NCBI GenBank assembly: GCA_039817885.1
Contig: JBCBUY010000065.1
Span: forward strand, 1 to 17,329
DNA: 17,329 nucleotides
Direction: 5' to 3'
Source of the DNA: CALLCD01 sp039817885
GTDB lineage: Bacteria > Pseudomonadota > Alphaproteobacteria > Caulobacterales > Hyphomonadaceae
Below the pieces are notes generated by a model. The model made no database searches. It was not told where the DNA came from and saw nothing but the letters and a program-made list of their open reading frames with translations. The stretch's first letter is position 1. Every line of letters starts with the position of its first letter. This document shows, piece after piece, positions 1 to 8,734 of this stretch. The position numbers were made by a program, and so were the translations under genes.

Positions 1-2
1 AT

Positions 3-548
3 TTCCTAACATGGGATAGCGAGTATGCTCAGATAGAGTCCCAAGCAAATACATTTGCTGCCAGCCTTTTGATGCCTCTGAATGATTTTCGAAATAATAT
101 CGGACAAAGAGATAAACCTAGTTTAGCAGACATTGGTGGCTGTGCAGAGCGATACGGTGTCTCATTAACTGCCGCTATACTGCGATGGCTTCAATACACA
201 AGTCGTCGATCCATTTTGGTCGTTTCGCGAGATGGATATATCAAATGGGCTCGTTCAAGCACTCCGGCACTGAATTCTGGTCTTTACTTTAAGACAAAGA
301 ACCAACCTCCAATTCCTGTGCCTCCTACATCACTTGCAGCGTCAGCAGTTTCACTGGGAGAGCAAAATCTAGAGAAACAACACGACAAGGCTGTTTGGAA
401 ATCAGAGGCTTGTACTGAATTTATTATAGCTTCAGATAAGTATGATCTTGTTTTCTCTTTGTTGCACTTCGAAGATTTGGATCGTGGTGACTACTTTGGA
501 GATACTCCAAGCTTTGATAGCTACGACCAATTTGTCCGAAACAGTTAG
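3..548 (+). CDS. ImmA/IrrE family metallo-endopeptidase, C-terminal part (cut by window edge)
   Basis: The frame is open to the left edge and ends at TAG 546-548, so only the last ~181 codons are present. The first visible residues contain E-S-Q-A-N-T-F-A-A-S-L-L-M-P, the ExxANxFAxxLLMP signature of the ImmA/IrrE (DUF955) zinc peptidases, in which that Glu is the third zinc ligand. The HExxH motif would lie upstream, outside the window. The SRDGYIKW stretch also fits the family, in which a basic or aromatic strand follows the peptidase core. In integrative elements such proteins cleave a partner repressor to trigger excision, and the partner (usually an Xre-type HTH protein) would be encoded to the left. 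The internal TTG/ATG at 69 and 72 fall inside the conserved motif and are not the real start. Confidence 0.8.
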   Translation, partial: FLTWDSEYAQIESQANTFAASLLMPLNDFRNNIGQRDKPSLADIGGCAERYGVSLTAAILRWLQYTSRRSILVVSRDGYIKWARSSTPALNSGLYFKTKNQPPIPVPPTSLAASAVSLGEQNLEKQHDKAVWKSEACTEFIIASDKYDLVFSLLHFEDLDRGDYFGDTPSFDSYDQFVRNS

Positions 549-616
549 GGATTATCAATGCGCTTCGTGAGATGCGAATTATCGATCTGAATTTCGCCTC
601 GATATGATCTCAACGA

Positions 617-653
617 AACACGATCTCCTCAGTAAGTTTCAACACGATTCTCC
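617..653 (+). repeat. Imperfect direct repeat upstream of the recombinase-operon promoter
   Basis: AACACGATCTCC (617-628) recurs as AACACGATTCTCC (641-653), about 24 nt apart, and the second copy abuts the -35 candidate at 654. Position and phasing (a little over two helical turns) suit a regulator-binding site, but no regulator is known. Confidence 0.4.
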
Positions 654-682
654 TTGAAATAACTCCGCACACGGATTATGTT
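654..682 (+). promoter_or_regulatory. Predicted sigma-70-type promoter for the small gene and recombinase
   Basis: TTGAAA (654-659), 17-nt spacer, TATGTT (677-682). It lies ~85 nt before the ATG at 767, downstream of the peptidase gene, with no other good candidate in the 218-nt gap. Pattern match only. Confidence 0.5.
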
Positions 683-766
683 CCCTTTTTGTTCTTTTGG
701 GCAATAGCTCTGAGAATCAATAGCTCCAACAACTAAACCCAAGATCTCAAGGAAGGAGATGCGCCC

Positions 767-1078
767 ATGAGCAATCATGACGATGGCACCCCTGTGCCAA
801 AAATCAGGGAAAATACACACGATGATATGCCGTGGCTTAATGGCAAAACAGCCGATGGCGTAGATCTGTCTTCCTACCGGGAGCACCTTAAGGATATCGA
901 GCTAACGGACGAGGAAGCCGACGAGCTTTTGACAATCCTTTGGAACATCATGTCCCATTTCGTCGATTTGGGGTTTGGCGTCGATGCAATCAGCTTGATC
1001 GAGCATCTCTCAGATCCTGAGCCATGTGGACAAGAGCTTAGGATTTGTCGTGCGGAATCTACTGATGTGGTAGAATGA
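767..1078 (+). CDS. Small acidic protein of unknown function linked to the serine recombinase
   Basis: A 103-aa product with a strong Shine-Dalgarno (AAGGAGAT) ahead of ATG 767. I do not recognise a named domain. The middle (LTDEEADELLTILWNIMSHFVDLGFGVDAI) reads as two amphipathic helices with many Asp/Glu, the rest is polar, and no signal peptide or membrane segment is visible. It ends 33 nt before the recombinase start and very likely shares its transcript. Small genes of this look occur beside large serine recombinases in alphaproteobacteria (recollection, not searched). Its place suggests a role in integration/excision control, for example a directionality factor, but that is inference. 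Confidence 0.75.
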   Translation: MSNHDDGTPVPKIRENTHDDMPWLNGKTADGVDLSSYREHLKDIELTDEEADELLTILWNIMSHFVDLGFGVDAISLIEHLSDPEPCGQELRICRAESTDVVE

Positions 1079-1111
1079 AGCCTATAATCCTTCCCTAGAA
1101 AGTGAGCGCTG

Positions 1112-2748
<1,637 letters not shown>

Positions 2749-2771
2749 GACCGGGTCGTTTGAGAACCGGA

Positions 2772-2800
2772 GGCATAATCTCGCGCGGCCTGACGATCAA
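2772..2800 (-). promoter_or_regulatory. Predicted promoter of tRNA-Ala
   Basis: On the minus strand TTGATC (plus 2795-2800), 17-nt spacer, TATGCC (plus 2772-2777). The -10 is 23 nt before the mature tRNA 5' end, a normal spacing for a tRNA leader. Pattern match only. Confidence 0.45.
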
Positions 2801-2835
2801 GCCTCACATATGAGATTTATCGAGATGCATCGGCC

Positions 2836-3366
2836 CTATTCGGCCGGCGGATCTTCCAGGTCGATATCGTCATCCAGTTCGATGTCGTCATCATCGTCGA
2901 GATCGAAGGTGTCATCTTCATCGTCGGCGAGGAGTGTGTCGTCGGCATCGTCGTCTACGCCACCTTCAGAAAAGCCGGCGGGAACGGAGCCCGTCGATTC
3001 ATCGTCATCACCTTCAATGTCGTCCATCGGGATCGTGGCTTCGTCTTCGTCGCCAAGTTCGGCAACGGTCTCTTCTTCACCCTCATCCTCGTCATCAGGG
3101 TCAGCGGCCGTTGCATCTGCGTCATCATCTGAGTCGGCTGATTTGGCATCGGCCTTGTCGTCTTCGAGCTCTTCATCCTCGAGCTTGGTGTCTCCGGCTT
3201 CTGCCTTGCGGGCCGTCTTTTCAGGTTTCACCGCCGTCGCCTCGAAGAATGACAGCGGGTACTCCTTTTGGGTGTACGGCGAAACAATGGGGTCTTTATT
3301 GAGGTCGTAGAAATTCTTACCCGTTTCGGGGCAAGTTCTCTTCGTGCCGAGGTCAGGCTTTGACAC
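2836..3366 (-). CDS. FYDLN-acid domain protein (TIGR02300 family)
   Basis: A 176-aa cytoplasmic protein of unknown function, conserved in alphaproteobacteria. The N-terminus (SKPDLGTKRTCPETGKNFYDLNKDPIVSPYT, residues ~2-32) is the family signature: a CPETG knuckle followed by FYDLN. From ~residue 55 to the end it is almost entirely Asp/Glu with Ala, Gly and Thr, so very acidic and probably disordered. The start is taken as GTG at 3366 because AAGGAGATAG sits 5-8 nt before it and the family begins there; an upstream extension to 3465 has no family support. It is divergent from aroA across 103 nt, and the neighbourhood with aroA, cmk and rpsA is the usual one for this family. Confidence 0.92.
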   Translation of the reverse strand: MSKPDLGTKRTCPETGKNFYDLNKDPIVSPYTQKEYPLSFFEATAVKPEKTARKAEAGDTKLEDEELEDDKADAKSADSDDDADATAADPDDEDEGEEETVAELGDEDEATIPMDDIEGDDDESTGSVPAGFSEGGVDDDADDTLLADDEDDTFDLDDDDDIELDDDIDLEDPPAE

Positions 3367-3469
3367 GTGCCTATCTCCTTGGGCGGTCAATTGATTTGGG
3401 GGCGCTTGCCATGAACGCCGGGCGCTGTCAAAGCCATTTCCATGACTTACTGACTTTAGGAACACCCAA

Positions 3470-4792
3470 TTGCTGCTGACGTCCTATCCTGTATCGAAAA
3501 TTGAGGGTTCCGTTCGCGCCCCTGGGGACAAGTCCTGTTCGCACCGTGCGTTCATTCTGGCCGGTCTCGCGGGCGGCACTTCGCGCATCACAGGGCTTCT
3601 GGAAGGCGACGATGTGCGACGCACGGGGGAGGTGATGGCGGCGCTTGGGGCCAGCATTAAGCGACAAGGGCGCGGGGAGTGGTCTGTTGCCGGCGTCGGG
3701 CGGGCCGGCCTGACATCGCCGACGGGCGAACTTGATTTTGGAAACTCAGGCACGGGCTCGCGTCTGATGATGGGCGTGATGGCCGGGTTTGATCTGGAGG
3801 CACGTCTTGTTGGCGATGTCAGTTTGTCAGCGCGACCCATGGGGCGGATCATCGATCCATTGTCGGAGATGGGCGCACGCTTCGATGCACGTGATGGCGG
3901 GCGTTTGCCTTTGACCCTCAAAGGGCGCGGAGACCTTAGCGCGATCGATTATAGTCCACCTCATGCGTCGGCTCAGGTCAAATCAGCCATCTTGCTTGCA
4001 GGATTGAATGGATCGGGGACGAGTATTGTCCGTGAGACCCGCATGACGCGGGATCATACCGAGCGCATGCTGCGGGGATTTGGAGCTGATGTCCGGGTCT
4101 ATCAGGAGGCGGGGCAGCGTGTCGTGTCGATCGCGGGCGGCCAAGGGCTCTATGGCCAAGAGGTTCAAGTGCCAGGCGACCCATCATCGGCCGCCTTTCT
4201 CGCGGCAGCAGGTCTGATCTCTCCGGCAGGGGATGTGATGGTCGAAGGAGTGATGTCAAACGAGACCCGCGACGGTTTCTTTCGAATCGCTGAGCATATG
4301 GGCGGCGTGATTGGTGCGGAGACGGTTGGGGATGCCGCCGGCGAACGCTTGATCAATCTGGCGGTGGCCCGCTCACAGCTGAAGGGTGTTGTCGTTCCAG
4401 AGGCCATTGTGCCGGCGATGATCGACGAGTTTCCAATTCTGGCCGTGGTGGCTGCGTTTGCCGAGGGACCCACACGGGTCACGGGTGCCAAAGAGCTTCG
4501 GGTCAAGGAGACGGACAGGATCGCGGCGGTCGTCGATATGTTACGGGCGAATGGCGTCGAGGTTGAAGACTATGAGGACGGTTTTGTTGTGAACGGATGC
4601 GGCGGGCCTCCGCCGGGCGGGGGACGGGTGGAAACCCGACATGACCACCGTATCGCCATGAGCGCTCTGATTATGGGAACGGCGGCCCAGAATCCGGTCT
4701 CGATCGATGATGCATCGATGATTCAGACCAGCTATCCGGATTTTGTCGATCATATGCGATTGCTCGGCGCTGACATTCGCGAAGGTGTCTGA
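3470..4792 (+). CDS. aroA: 3-phosphoshikimate 1-carboxyvinyltransferase (EPSP synthase)
   Basis: Sixth step of the shikimate pathway: transfers the enolpyruvyl group of PEP to shikimate-3-phosphate in the cytoplasm. At 440 aa it is full length. Visible motifs: GDKSCSHR (19-26), GNSGTGSR (91-98), ARPMGR (121-126), the catalytic Asp of MIDEFP (Asp319), VKETDR (345-350) and RHDHRIAMS (390-398). Overall wording resembles the CP4-type branch, but the position matching CP4 Ala100 is Gly94, the residue normal in glyphosate-sensitive enzymes. The start is a TTG preceded by TTTAGGAA about 9 nt upstream; no ATG or GTG lies between the upstream in-frame stop at 3443 and the conserved region. The gene leads an aroA-cmk pair with an 11-nt gap. 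Confidence 0.97.
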   Translation: MLLTSYPVSKIEGSVRAPGDKSCSHRAFILAGLAGGTSRITGLLEGDDVRRTGEVMAALGASIKRQGRGEWSVAGVGRAGLTSPTGELDFGNSGTGSRLMMGVMAGFDLEARLVGDVSLSARPMGRIIDPLSEMGARFDARDGGRLPLTLKGRGDLSAIDYSPPHASAQVKSAILLAGLNGSGTSIVRETRMTRDHTERMLRGFGADVRVYQEAGQRVVSIAGGQGLYGQEVQVPGDPSSAAFLAAAGLISPAGDVMVEGVMSNETRDGFFRIAEHMGGVIGAETVGDAAGERLINLAVARSQLKGVVVPEAIVPAMIDEFPILAVVAAFAEGPTRVTGAKELRVKETDRIAAVVDMLRANGVEVEDYEDGFVVNGCGGPPPGGGRVETRHDHRIAMSALIMGTAAQNPVSIDDASMIQTSYPDFVDHMRLLGADIREGV

Positions 4793-4803
4793 GCCAACTT
4801 GAC

Positions 4804-5475
4804 ATGACGATTTCTGCGGCCCACCCCGGCGATATGGGACGTGGACCTATTATTGCGATCGATGGAACGCTCGCCTCCGGCAAGGGGACGATTGCCCGCC
4901 GCATCGCTGCAGAGTTCGGGCTGCCACATATGGACACTGGTGCGCTGTATCGTGCCACCGCATTGGCGGCCATGCGGGCAGGTGTGGACCCATGCGAGGA
5001 ACTTGACGTTGCTCGGATCGCGGCGGATCTCGATCTCTCACACTTTGAAGATCAGGATCTTCGCACAGCGACAGTGGGTCAAGCTGCCTCGAAGGTCGCC
5101 GCCTTGCCAGGTGTGCGGGCGGCCCTTCTTGATCTACAAATCGGCTTTGCTCATCAGCCTGGCGGTGCGGTTCTTGACGGGCGGGACATCGGGACGGTTA
5201 TCTGTCCGGACGCTGATATTAAGCTCTGGATCGATGCTGATGTGGCTGAACGCGCACGGCGGAGACGGGCCGAGCTTGAAGCCTCGGGGCAGGTCATGTC
5301 CCAGGAAGATATGATCGCTCATTTGGAGGAGCGCGACGCCCGCGACCGGTCGCGGTCAACTGCGCCGATGCAAAAGGCGGCCGATGCGGTGTTGATCGAT
5401 ACGACTGATCTCGATATAGACGCGGCTGTGGATAAGGCGCGAGCTGTCGTAGAGGCTGCTCTTGCCGTGAAGTGA
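4804..5475 (+). CDS. cmk: Cytidylate kinase
   Basis: ATP-dependent phosphorylation of CMP/dCMP to the diphosphates for nucleotide recycling. The 223-aa length fits the short bacterial CMP kinases. The P-loop is IDGTLASGKGT (19-29), followed by MDTGALYRA (43-51), the DGRDIGTVICPDADIKLWIDA block in mid-protein, and the RDxRDRSRSTAP-like segment near 180. Two starts are possible: ATG 4804 gives a 10-residue N-tail, and ATG 4834 sits right before the conserved GPIIAIDG. Neither has a strong ribosome site; 4804 is kept because it lies 11 nt after aroA and suits coupled translation. Confidence 0.96.
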   Translation: MTISAAHPGDMGRGPIIAIDGTLASGKGTIARRIAAEFGLPHMDTGALYRATALAAMRAGVDPCEELDVARIAADLDLSHFEDQDLRTATVGQAASKVAALPGVRAALLDLQIGFAHQPGGAVLDGRDIGTVICPDADIKLWIDADVAERARRRRAELEASGQVMSQEDMIAHLEERDARDRSRSTAPMQKAADAVLIDTTDLDIDAAVDKARAVVEAALAVK

Positions 5476-5564
5476 AGGCGATCTCTAGCTCAGTCTTTCG
5501 ATAGACGACGGCTAAAACCAAAGGGTCGCGCCCACATCCAAATTTATACGTTTCAAACCTTCCC

Positions 5565-5626
5565 GTGGAGGAGGGCCCGTTCTGCTGTTTGTCAGCGGTG
5601 GTCTACATTCCTCCACACTATCGGAG
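5565..5626 (+). promoter_or_regulatory. Structured 5' leader of rpsA (nested inverted repeats)
   Basis: An exact 8-bp inverted repeat GTGGAGGA (5565-5572) / TCCTCCAC (5609-5616) encloses a second hairpin, CTGCTG TTTGT CAGCGG (5582-5598, one G-U). The Shine-Dalgarno GGAG (5623-5626) follows the outer helix by 6 nt. In E. coli S1 represses its own mRNA through a structured leader, so this is a plausible autoregulatory site here. The fold is seen; the function is inferred. Confidence 0.5.
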
Positions 5627-5631
5627 CCCTA

Positions 5632-7587
5632 ATGACTGAATCCATGAACCCAACTACCGACGACTTCGCAGCCCTTTTTGAGGGCTCGACGGCGGCCGGA
5701 ACTATGATCGAAGGCAAGGTTGTGCCTGCAACCGTTATTTCCGTTGAGAATGACGCTGTTGTTGTTGATGTTGGCCTCAAGACCGAAGGCCGCATTCCAC
5801 TGAAAGAATTTTTCCTCGACGACAATGAGCCTGAGGCTGGCAAGATTGTTGAGGTTTATCTCGATCGGATTGAGAACGCGCTTGGCGACGCGGTCCTGTC
5901 CCGCGAAAAAGCACGCCGGGAAGAAAGCTGGGTGCGCCTTGAGGACATGTACAACAAGGAGCAGCCTGTTCAGGGTGCCATTGTTGGCCGGGTCAAAGGT
6001 GGTTTCACTGTCGACCTTGGCGGGGTGAATGCGTTTCTTCCCGGATCTCAGGTTGATATTCGTCCGGTGCGCGATGTTGGTCCACTGATGGGCGAGAAGC
6101 AGCCTTTCGCGATCCTCAAAATGGATCGCCCAAGGGGCAATGTTGTTGTCTCTCGCCGAGCGATACTGGAAGAAAGCCGCGCCGAACAGCGCGCCGAGAT
6201 TGTTGGCGAAATGGCTGAGGGCGATATTCGCGATGGCGTCGTCAAGAACATCACCGATTATGGTGCGTTTGTAGACCTTGGCGGTATCGATGGATTGCTT
6301 CACGTTACGGATATGAGCTGGAAGCGGATCAATCATCCGAGCCAGGTTGTCGATGTCGGCCAGACCGTCAAAGTTCAGATCATCAAGATCAATCCGGATA
6401 CCCAGCGTATCTCCCTCGGTATGAAGCAGCTTGGCTCAGACCCCTGGGAAGGCGTCGAAGCGAAGTACCCCGTTGGCACGCGCCTCAACGGACAGATCAC
6501 GAATATCACCGATTATGGTGCTTTTGTTGAATTGGAAGATGGCGTTGAGGGTCTCATCCACGTGTCCGAGATGAGCTGGACGAAGAAGAATGTCCATCCT
6601 GGCAAAATCGTTTCAACGTCTCAGGAAGTTGACGTTGAGGTTCTGGATGTCGATTCCGACAAACGCCGGATCTCGCTCGGTCTCAAACAGACCATGGACA
6701 ATCCTTGGGACGCGTTCCTGGCCGAAAACCCTGTTGGGTCGGAAATCGAGGGCGAAGTGCGCGGCATTACCGAGTTTGGTATGTTTGTCGGTCTCGGCCC
6801 CGATCTCGATGGTATGGTGCACATCAACGATATCTCTTGGGACCAATCTGGCGAGGAAGCCATTCTCTCCTTCACGAAGGGTGATTCTGTCCGCGCCAAA
6901 GTTCTGGATGTTGATGCAGACAAGGAGCGGATTTCTCTCGGGATCAAACAGCTCGGATCGGATCCGTTGGGTGCCGATAGCGGCGTTGCGCGCAACTCTG
7001 TCGTCACCTGTGTGGTGACCGAGGTTGCCTCTGGTGGTATCGAAGTTGAATTCGGCGATCCGGCAATGCGCTCCTTCATTCGCCGGTCTGACCTGTCTCG
7101 CGATCGTTCTGAGCAGCGCCCAGAGCGGTTCGCCGTTGGCGACAAGGTGGATGCCCGGGTGACAAATGTTGATCGCGGATCACGCCGTGTGACTCTTTCG
7201 ATCAAGGCTCTCGAAATTGCCGAAGAGAAGGAAGCCGTCGCACAATATGGCTCTGCCGACAGTGGTGCATCGCTTGGTGACATTCTCGGCGCTGCACTGG
7301 CTGGCTCAGGCTCGTCGGACGAGGGTGCAACCGCTGCTCCCGACGCAACTGATGAACCGGCTGCTGCACCAGAGGATGCGGACGACACCGCGGACGATCT
7401 CAAAAAGCTGACAGGTGTTGGTCCTGTGCTTGCTGGAAAGTTGGAAGATGCGGGGATCACGAGCTACGCTCAGATTGCGTCTCTTTCCGACGAAGAGATT
7501 GCTGACATCGAGGAAAAGGTCGGTGCAGCAGGCAAATTCGAGAAGGAAGGCTGGGTCGCGCAAGCCAAAGAACTCGCCGGCGGCTAA
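5632..7587 (+). CDS. rpsA: 30S ribosomal protein S1 with extra C-terminal helix-hairpin-helix domain
   Basis: Binds mRNA and delivers it to the 30S subunit, essential for most initiation. Six S1 (OB-fold) repeats are readable at about residues 25-92, 110-176, 196-265, 281-352, 368-439 and 455-525; repeats 3 and 4 share NITDYGAFV. An acidic Ala/Asp/Glu/Pro linker (~526-588) then leads to a compact domain (~589-651) with LTGVGPVLAGKLEDAGI, a helix-hairpin-helix motif. At 651 aa the protein is longer than the typical alphaproteobacterial S1 (roughly 560-580 aa, from memory). The tail resembles the HhH domain appended to ribosomal protein L21 in some alphaproteobacteria. ATG 5632 has GGAG 5 nt upstream. 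It lies 156 nt after cmk and probably has its own promoter, which I could not place. Confidence 0.97.
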   Translation: MTESMNPTTDDFAALFEGSTAAGTMIEGKVVPATVISVENDAVVVDVGLKTEGRIPLKEFFLDDNEPEAGKIVEVYLDRIENALGDAVLSREKARREESWVRLEDMYNKEQPVQGAIVGRVKGGFTVDLGGVNAFLPGSQVDIRPVRDVGPLMGEKQPFAILKMDRPRGNVVVSRRAILEESRAEQRAEIVGEMAEGDIRDGVVKNITDYGAFVDLGGIDGLLHVTDMSWKRINHPSQVVDVGQTVKVQIIKINPDTQRISLGMKQLGSDPWEGVEAKYPVGTRLNGQITNITDYGAFVELEDGVEGLIHVSEMSWTKKNVHPGKIVSTSQEVDVEVLDVDSDKRRISLGLKQTMDNPWDAFLAENPVGSEIEGEVRGITEFGMFVGLGPDLDGMVHINDISWDQSGEEAILSFTKGDSVRAKVLDVDADKERISLGIKQLGSDPLGADSGVARNSVVTCVVTEVASGGIEVEFGDPAMRSFIRRSDLSRDRSEQRPERFAVGDKVDARVTNVDRGSRRVTLSIKALEIAEEKEAVAQYGSADSGASLGDILGAALAGSGSSDEGATAAPDATDEPAAAPEDADDTADDLKKLTGVGPVLAGKLEDAGITSYAQIASLSDEEIADIEEKVGAAGKFEKEGWVAQAKELAGG

Positions 7588-7649
7588 TTGTTGGCCTTGT
7601 TTGCCGATTCTGGTGCAATCGTGTTCGGAATCTAAATTTTGCGAAATAT

Positions 7650-7681
7650 TTTGTGGCGGAGGCTTGGGCTTCCGCCACAAA
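7650..7681 (+). other. Strong hairpin between rpsA and ihfB
   Basis: TTTGTGGCGGA (7650-7660) pairs exactly with TCCGCCACAAA (7671-7681). GGC/GCT inside extends this to a 14-bp stem with a TTGG tetraloop. No T-run follows on either strand, so it is a weak candidate for a classic intrinsic terminator; it may stabilise or process the rpsA mRNA, or be a partial terminator before ihfB. Confidence 0.5.
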
Positions 7682-7700
7682 TGCGTTTAAAGTCAAAGCT

Positions 7701-8000
7701 ATGCTGAGATCAGAACTCGTTTTGAAGCTCGCTGAAGAGCACCCTCATCTGCCGCACAAGCGCGTCGAGCAAGCGGTAGACGTTATTTTCGAAGAGATAT
7801 CTGCAGCGCTCGAACGGGGCGATAGAGTGGAGCTGAGGGGCTTTGGTGCCTTTTCCGTTCGACAACGCGACGCCCGGCGTGGGCGCAATCCCCGGACGGG
7901 GGAAACCGTAGATGTTCCCGCCAAACGTGTGCCGTTTTTCAAAGCGGGCAAAGAACTCCGCATGCGGATCAATAACGGAAGCGATCCGGAAGCGCGTTAG
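7701..8000 (+). CDS. ihfB: Integration host factor subunit beta
   Basis: A 99-aa HU/IHF-family protein which, with IhfA, bends DNA sharply at specific sites and serves replication, recombination and promoter architecture. RGFGAFSVR (46-54) and GRNPRTGETV (61-70) are the beta-arm signature; Pro64 is the intercalating proline. ATG 7701 (MLRSEL) is the family start; the frame stays open upstream to 7653 but that part crosses the hairpin and matches nothing. rpsA followed by ihfB is standard in proteobacteria. The ribosome site is weak. Confidence 0.95.
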   Translation: MLRSELVLKLAEEHPHLPHKRVEQAVDVIFEEISAALERGDRVELRGFGAFSVRQRDARRGRNPRTGETVDVPAKRVPFFKAGKELRMRINNGSDPEAR

Positions 8001-8075
8001 GGCGGGTCTGTTCACCAACCGACTTAAGCACGTGTTCCGCCGAGGGGGGATACCGTTCCTTGCTGTGTGGATAAG

Positions 8076-8104
8076 TTGACGTGGTGAGCGAATAACCCCA
8101 TGAT
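8076..8104 (+). promoter_or_regulatory. Predicted promoter of mscL
   Basis: TTGACG (8076-8081), 17-nt spacer, CATGAT (8099-8104), about 52 nt before the mscL ATG. Pattern match only. Confidence 0.45.
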
Positions 8105-8137
8105 TCATAACAGTAATTTATTAATACCTGTTAATCA
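8101..8137 (+). repeat. Inverted repeat at the mscL promoter/leader
   Basis: TAACAG (8108-8113) and CTGTTA (8128-8133) are exact inverted repeats, flanked by TGAT (8101-8104) and ATCA (8134-8137) with three unpaired bases on the left. It overlaps the -10 candidate and expected start of transcription, so it could be an operator or a leader hairpin. Confidence 0.4.
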
Positions 8138-8155
8138 TTAGGGGGTTTAGAAGGT

Positions 8156-8581
8156 ATGTTTCAGGAATTCAAAGAGTTTGCCATGAAAGGCAACCTCGTC
8201 GACATGGCTGTTGGCTTTGTGATGGGCACGGCATTTGCGACGGTTGTAACGGCTTTCATTCAAGGTGTTTTCCTCCCGGCTTTGAGTCCGGTTCTTGGCG
8301 GGCTTGATTTCGGCAGCTGGAATTATGTGCTCACACCAGCCGAAATTGCTGCGGATGGTACGGTTGTGACGGAAGAAGTTGCGATCAAGATTGGCGAATT
8401 CGTCTCAGCGACGATTTCTTTCCTCATTGTCGCCTTTGTTATGTTTATGATCATCAAAGGTATGAACAAGGCCATGAAAGCCATGGAAGAGGAAAAAGAC
8501 CCTGAACCAGAGGCTCCTAAAGGCCCAACGCAGGAAGAATTGTTGGCAGAAATTCGGGATCTGTTAGCAAAGACGAGCTAG
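8156..8581 (+). CDS. mscL: Large-conductance mechanosensitive channel
   Basis: Inner-membrane channel that opens under membrane tension to release solutes on hypo-osmotic shock. The 141-aa protein starts MFQEFKEFAMKGNLVDMAVG, the amphipathic N-helix and glycine-rich pore-lining TM1 of the family (~14-45). A periplasmic loop follows, then TM2 (~80-103, FVSATISFLIVAFVMFMII), and an acidic/helical cytoplasmic tail ending EELLAEIRDLLAK. ATG 8156 begins the conserved N-terminus; a GAAGG lies too close and AGGGGG somewhat far, so the ribosome site is not ideal. It is a single gene bounded by its own promoter candidate and a terminator. Confidence 0.97.
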   Translation: MFQEFKEFAMKGNLVDMAVGFVMGTAFATVVTAFIQGVFLPALSPVLGGLDFGSWNYVLTPAEIAADGTVVTEEVAIKIGEFVSATISFLIVAFVMFMIIKGMNKAMKAMEEEKDPEPEAPKGPTQEELLAEIRDLLAKTS

Positions 8582-8612
8582 ACACAAGTTTAGTAGAGTA
8601 GCGTAGAGTGTG

Positions 8613-8647
8613 AAGGGGCGGCCCAGCTGGGTTGCCCCTTTTCTTTT
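8613..8647 (+). terminator. Intrinsic terminator after mscL
   Basis: AAGGGGCGGCCC (8613-8624) and GGGTTGCCCCTT (8629-8640) form a 12-bp stem (two G-U pairs) with loop AGCT, followed by TTCTTTT. It starts 31 nt after the mscL stop. Confidence 0.9.
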
Positions 8648-8697
8648 GCGGACCGGGGCACGGGACTGACGAACGGGCACTGTAGCCGCATTCCCCC

Positions 8698-8734
8698 TTG
8701 CATGCCCATTTGCCCCACATATAACACTATAACA
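8698..8734 (+). promoter_or_regulatory. Predicted promoter of the ZIP transporter, with tandem TATAACA
   Basis: TTGCAT (8698-8703), 16-nt spacer, TATAAC (8720-8725). The heptamer TATAACA occurs at 8720-8726 and 8728-8734. The second, followed by TT, equals half of the palindromic Zur box known from enterobacteria, but no facing half-site is present here. The gap 8582-8804 otherwise holds only the terminator. Confidence 0.45.

Noticed and set aside
3403..3431. Perfect -35 TTGACA on the minus strand as FYDLN-gene promoter
   Set aside because: At 16-18 nt spacing the -10 would be GC-rich (CAAGCG); not convincing enough to annotate.
6621..7460. Long minus-strand open frame opposite rpsA (279 aa)
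   Set aside because: Ser/Arg/Pro-rich shadow of the S1 coding frame, no ribosome site and no recognisable domain.
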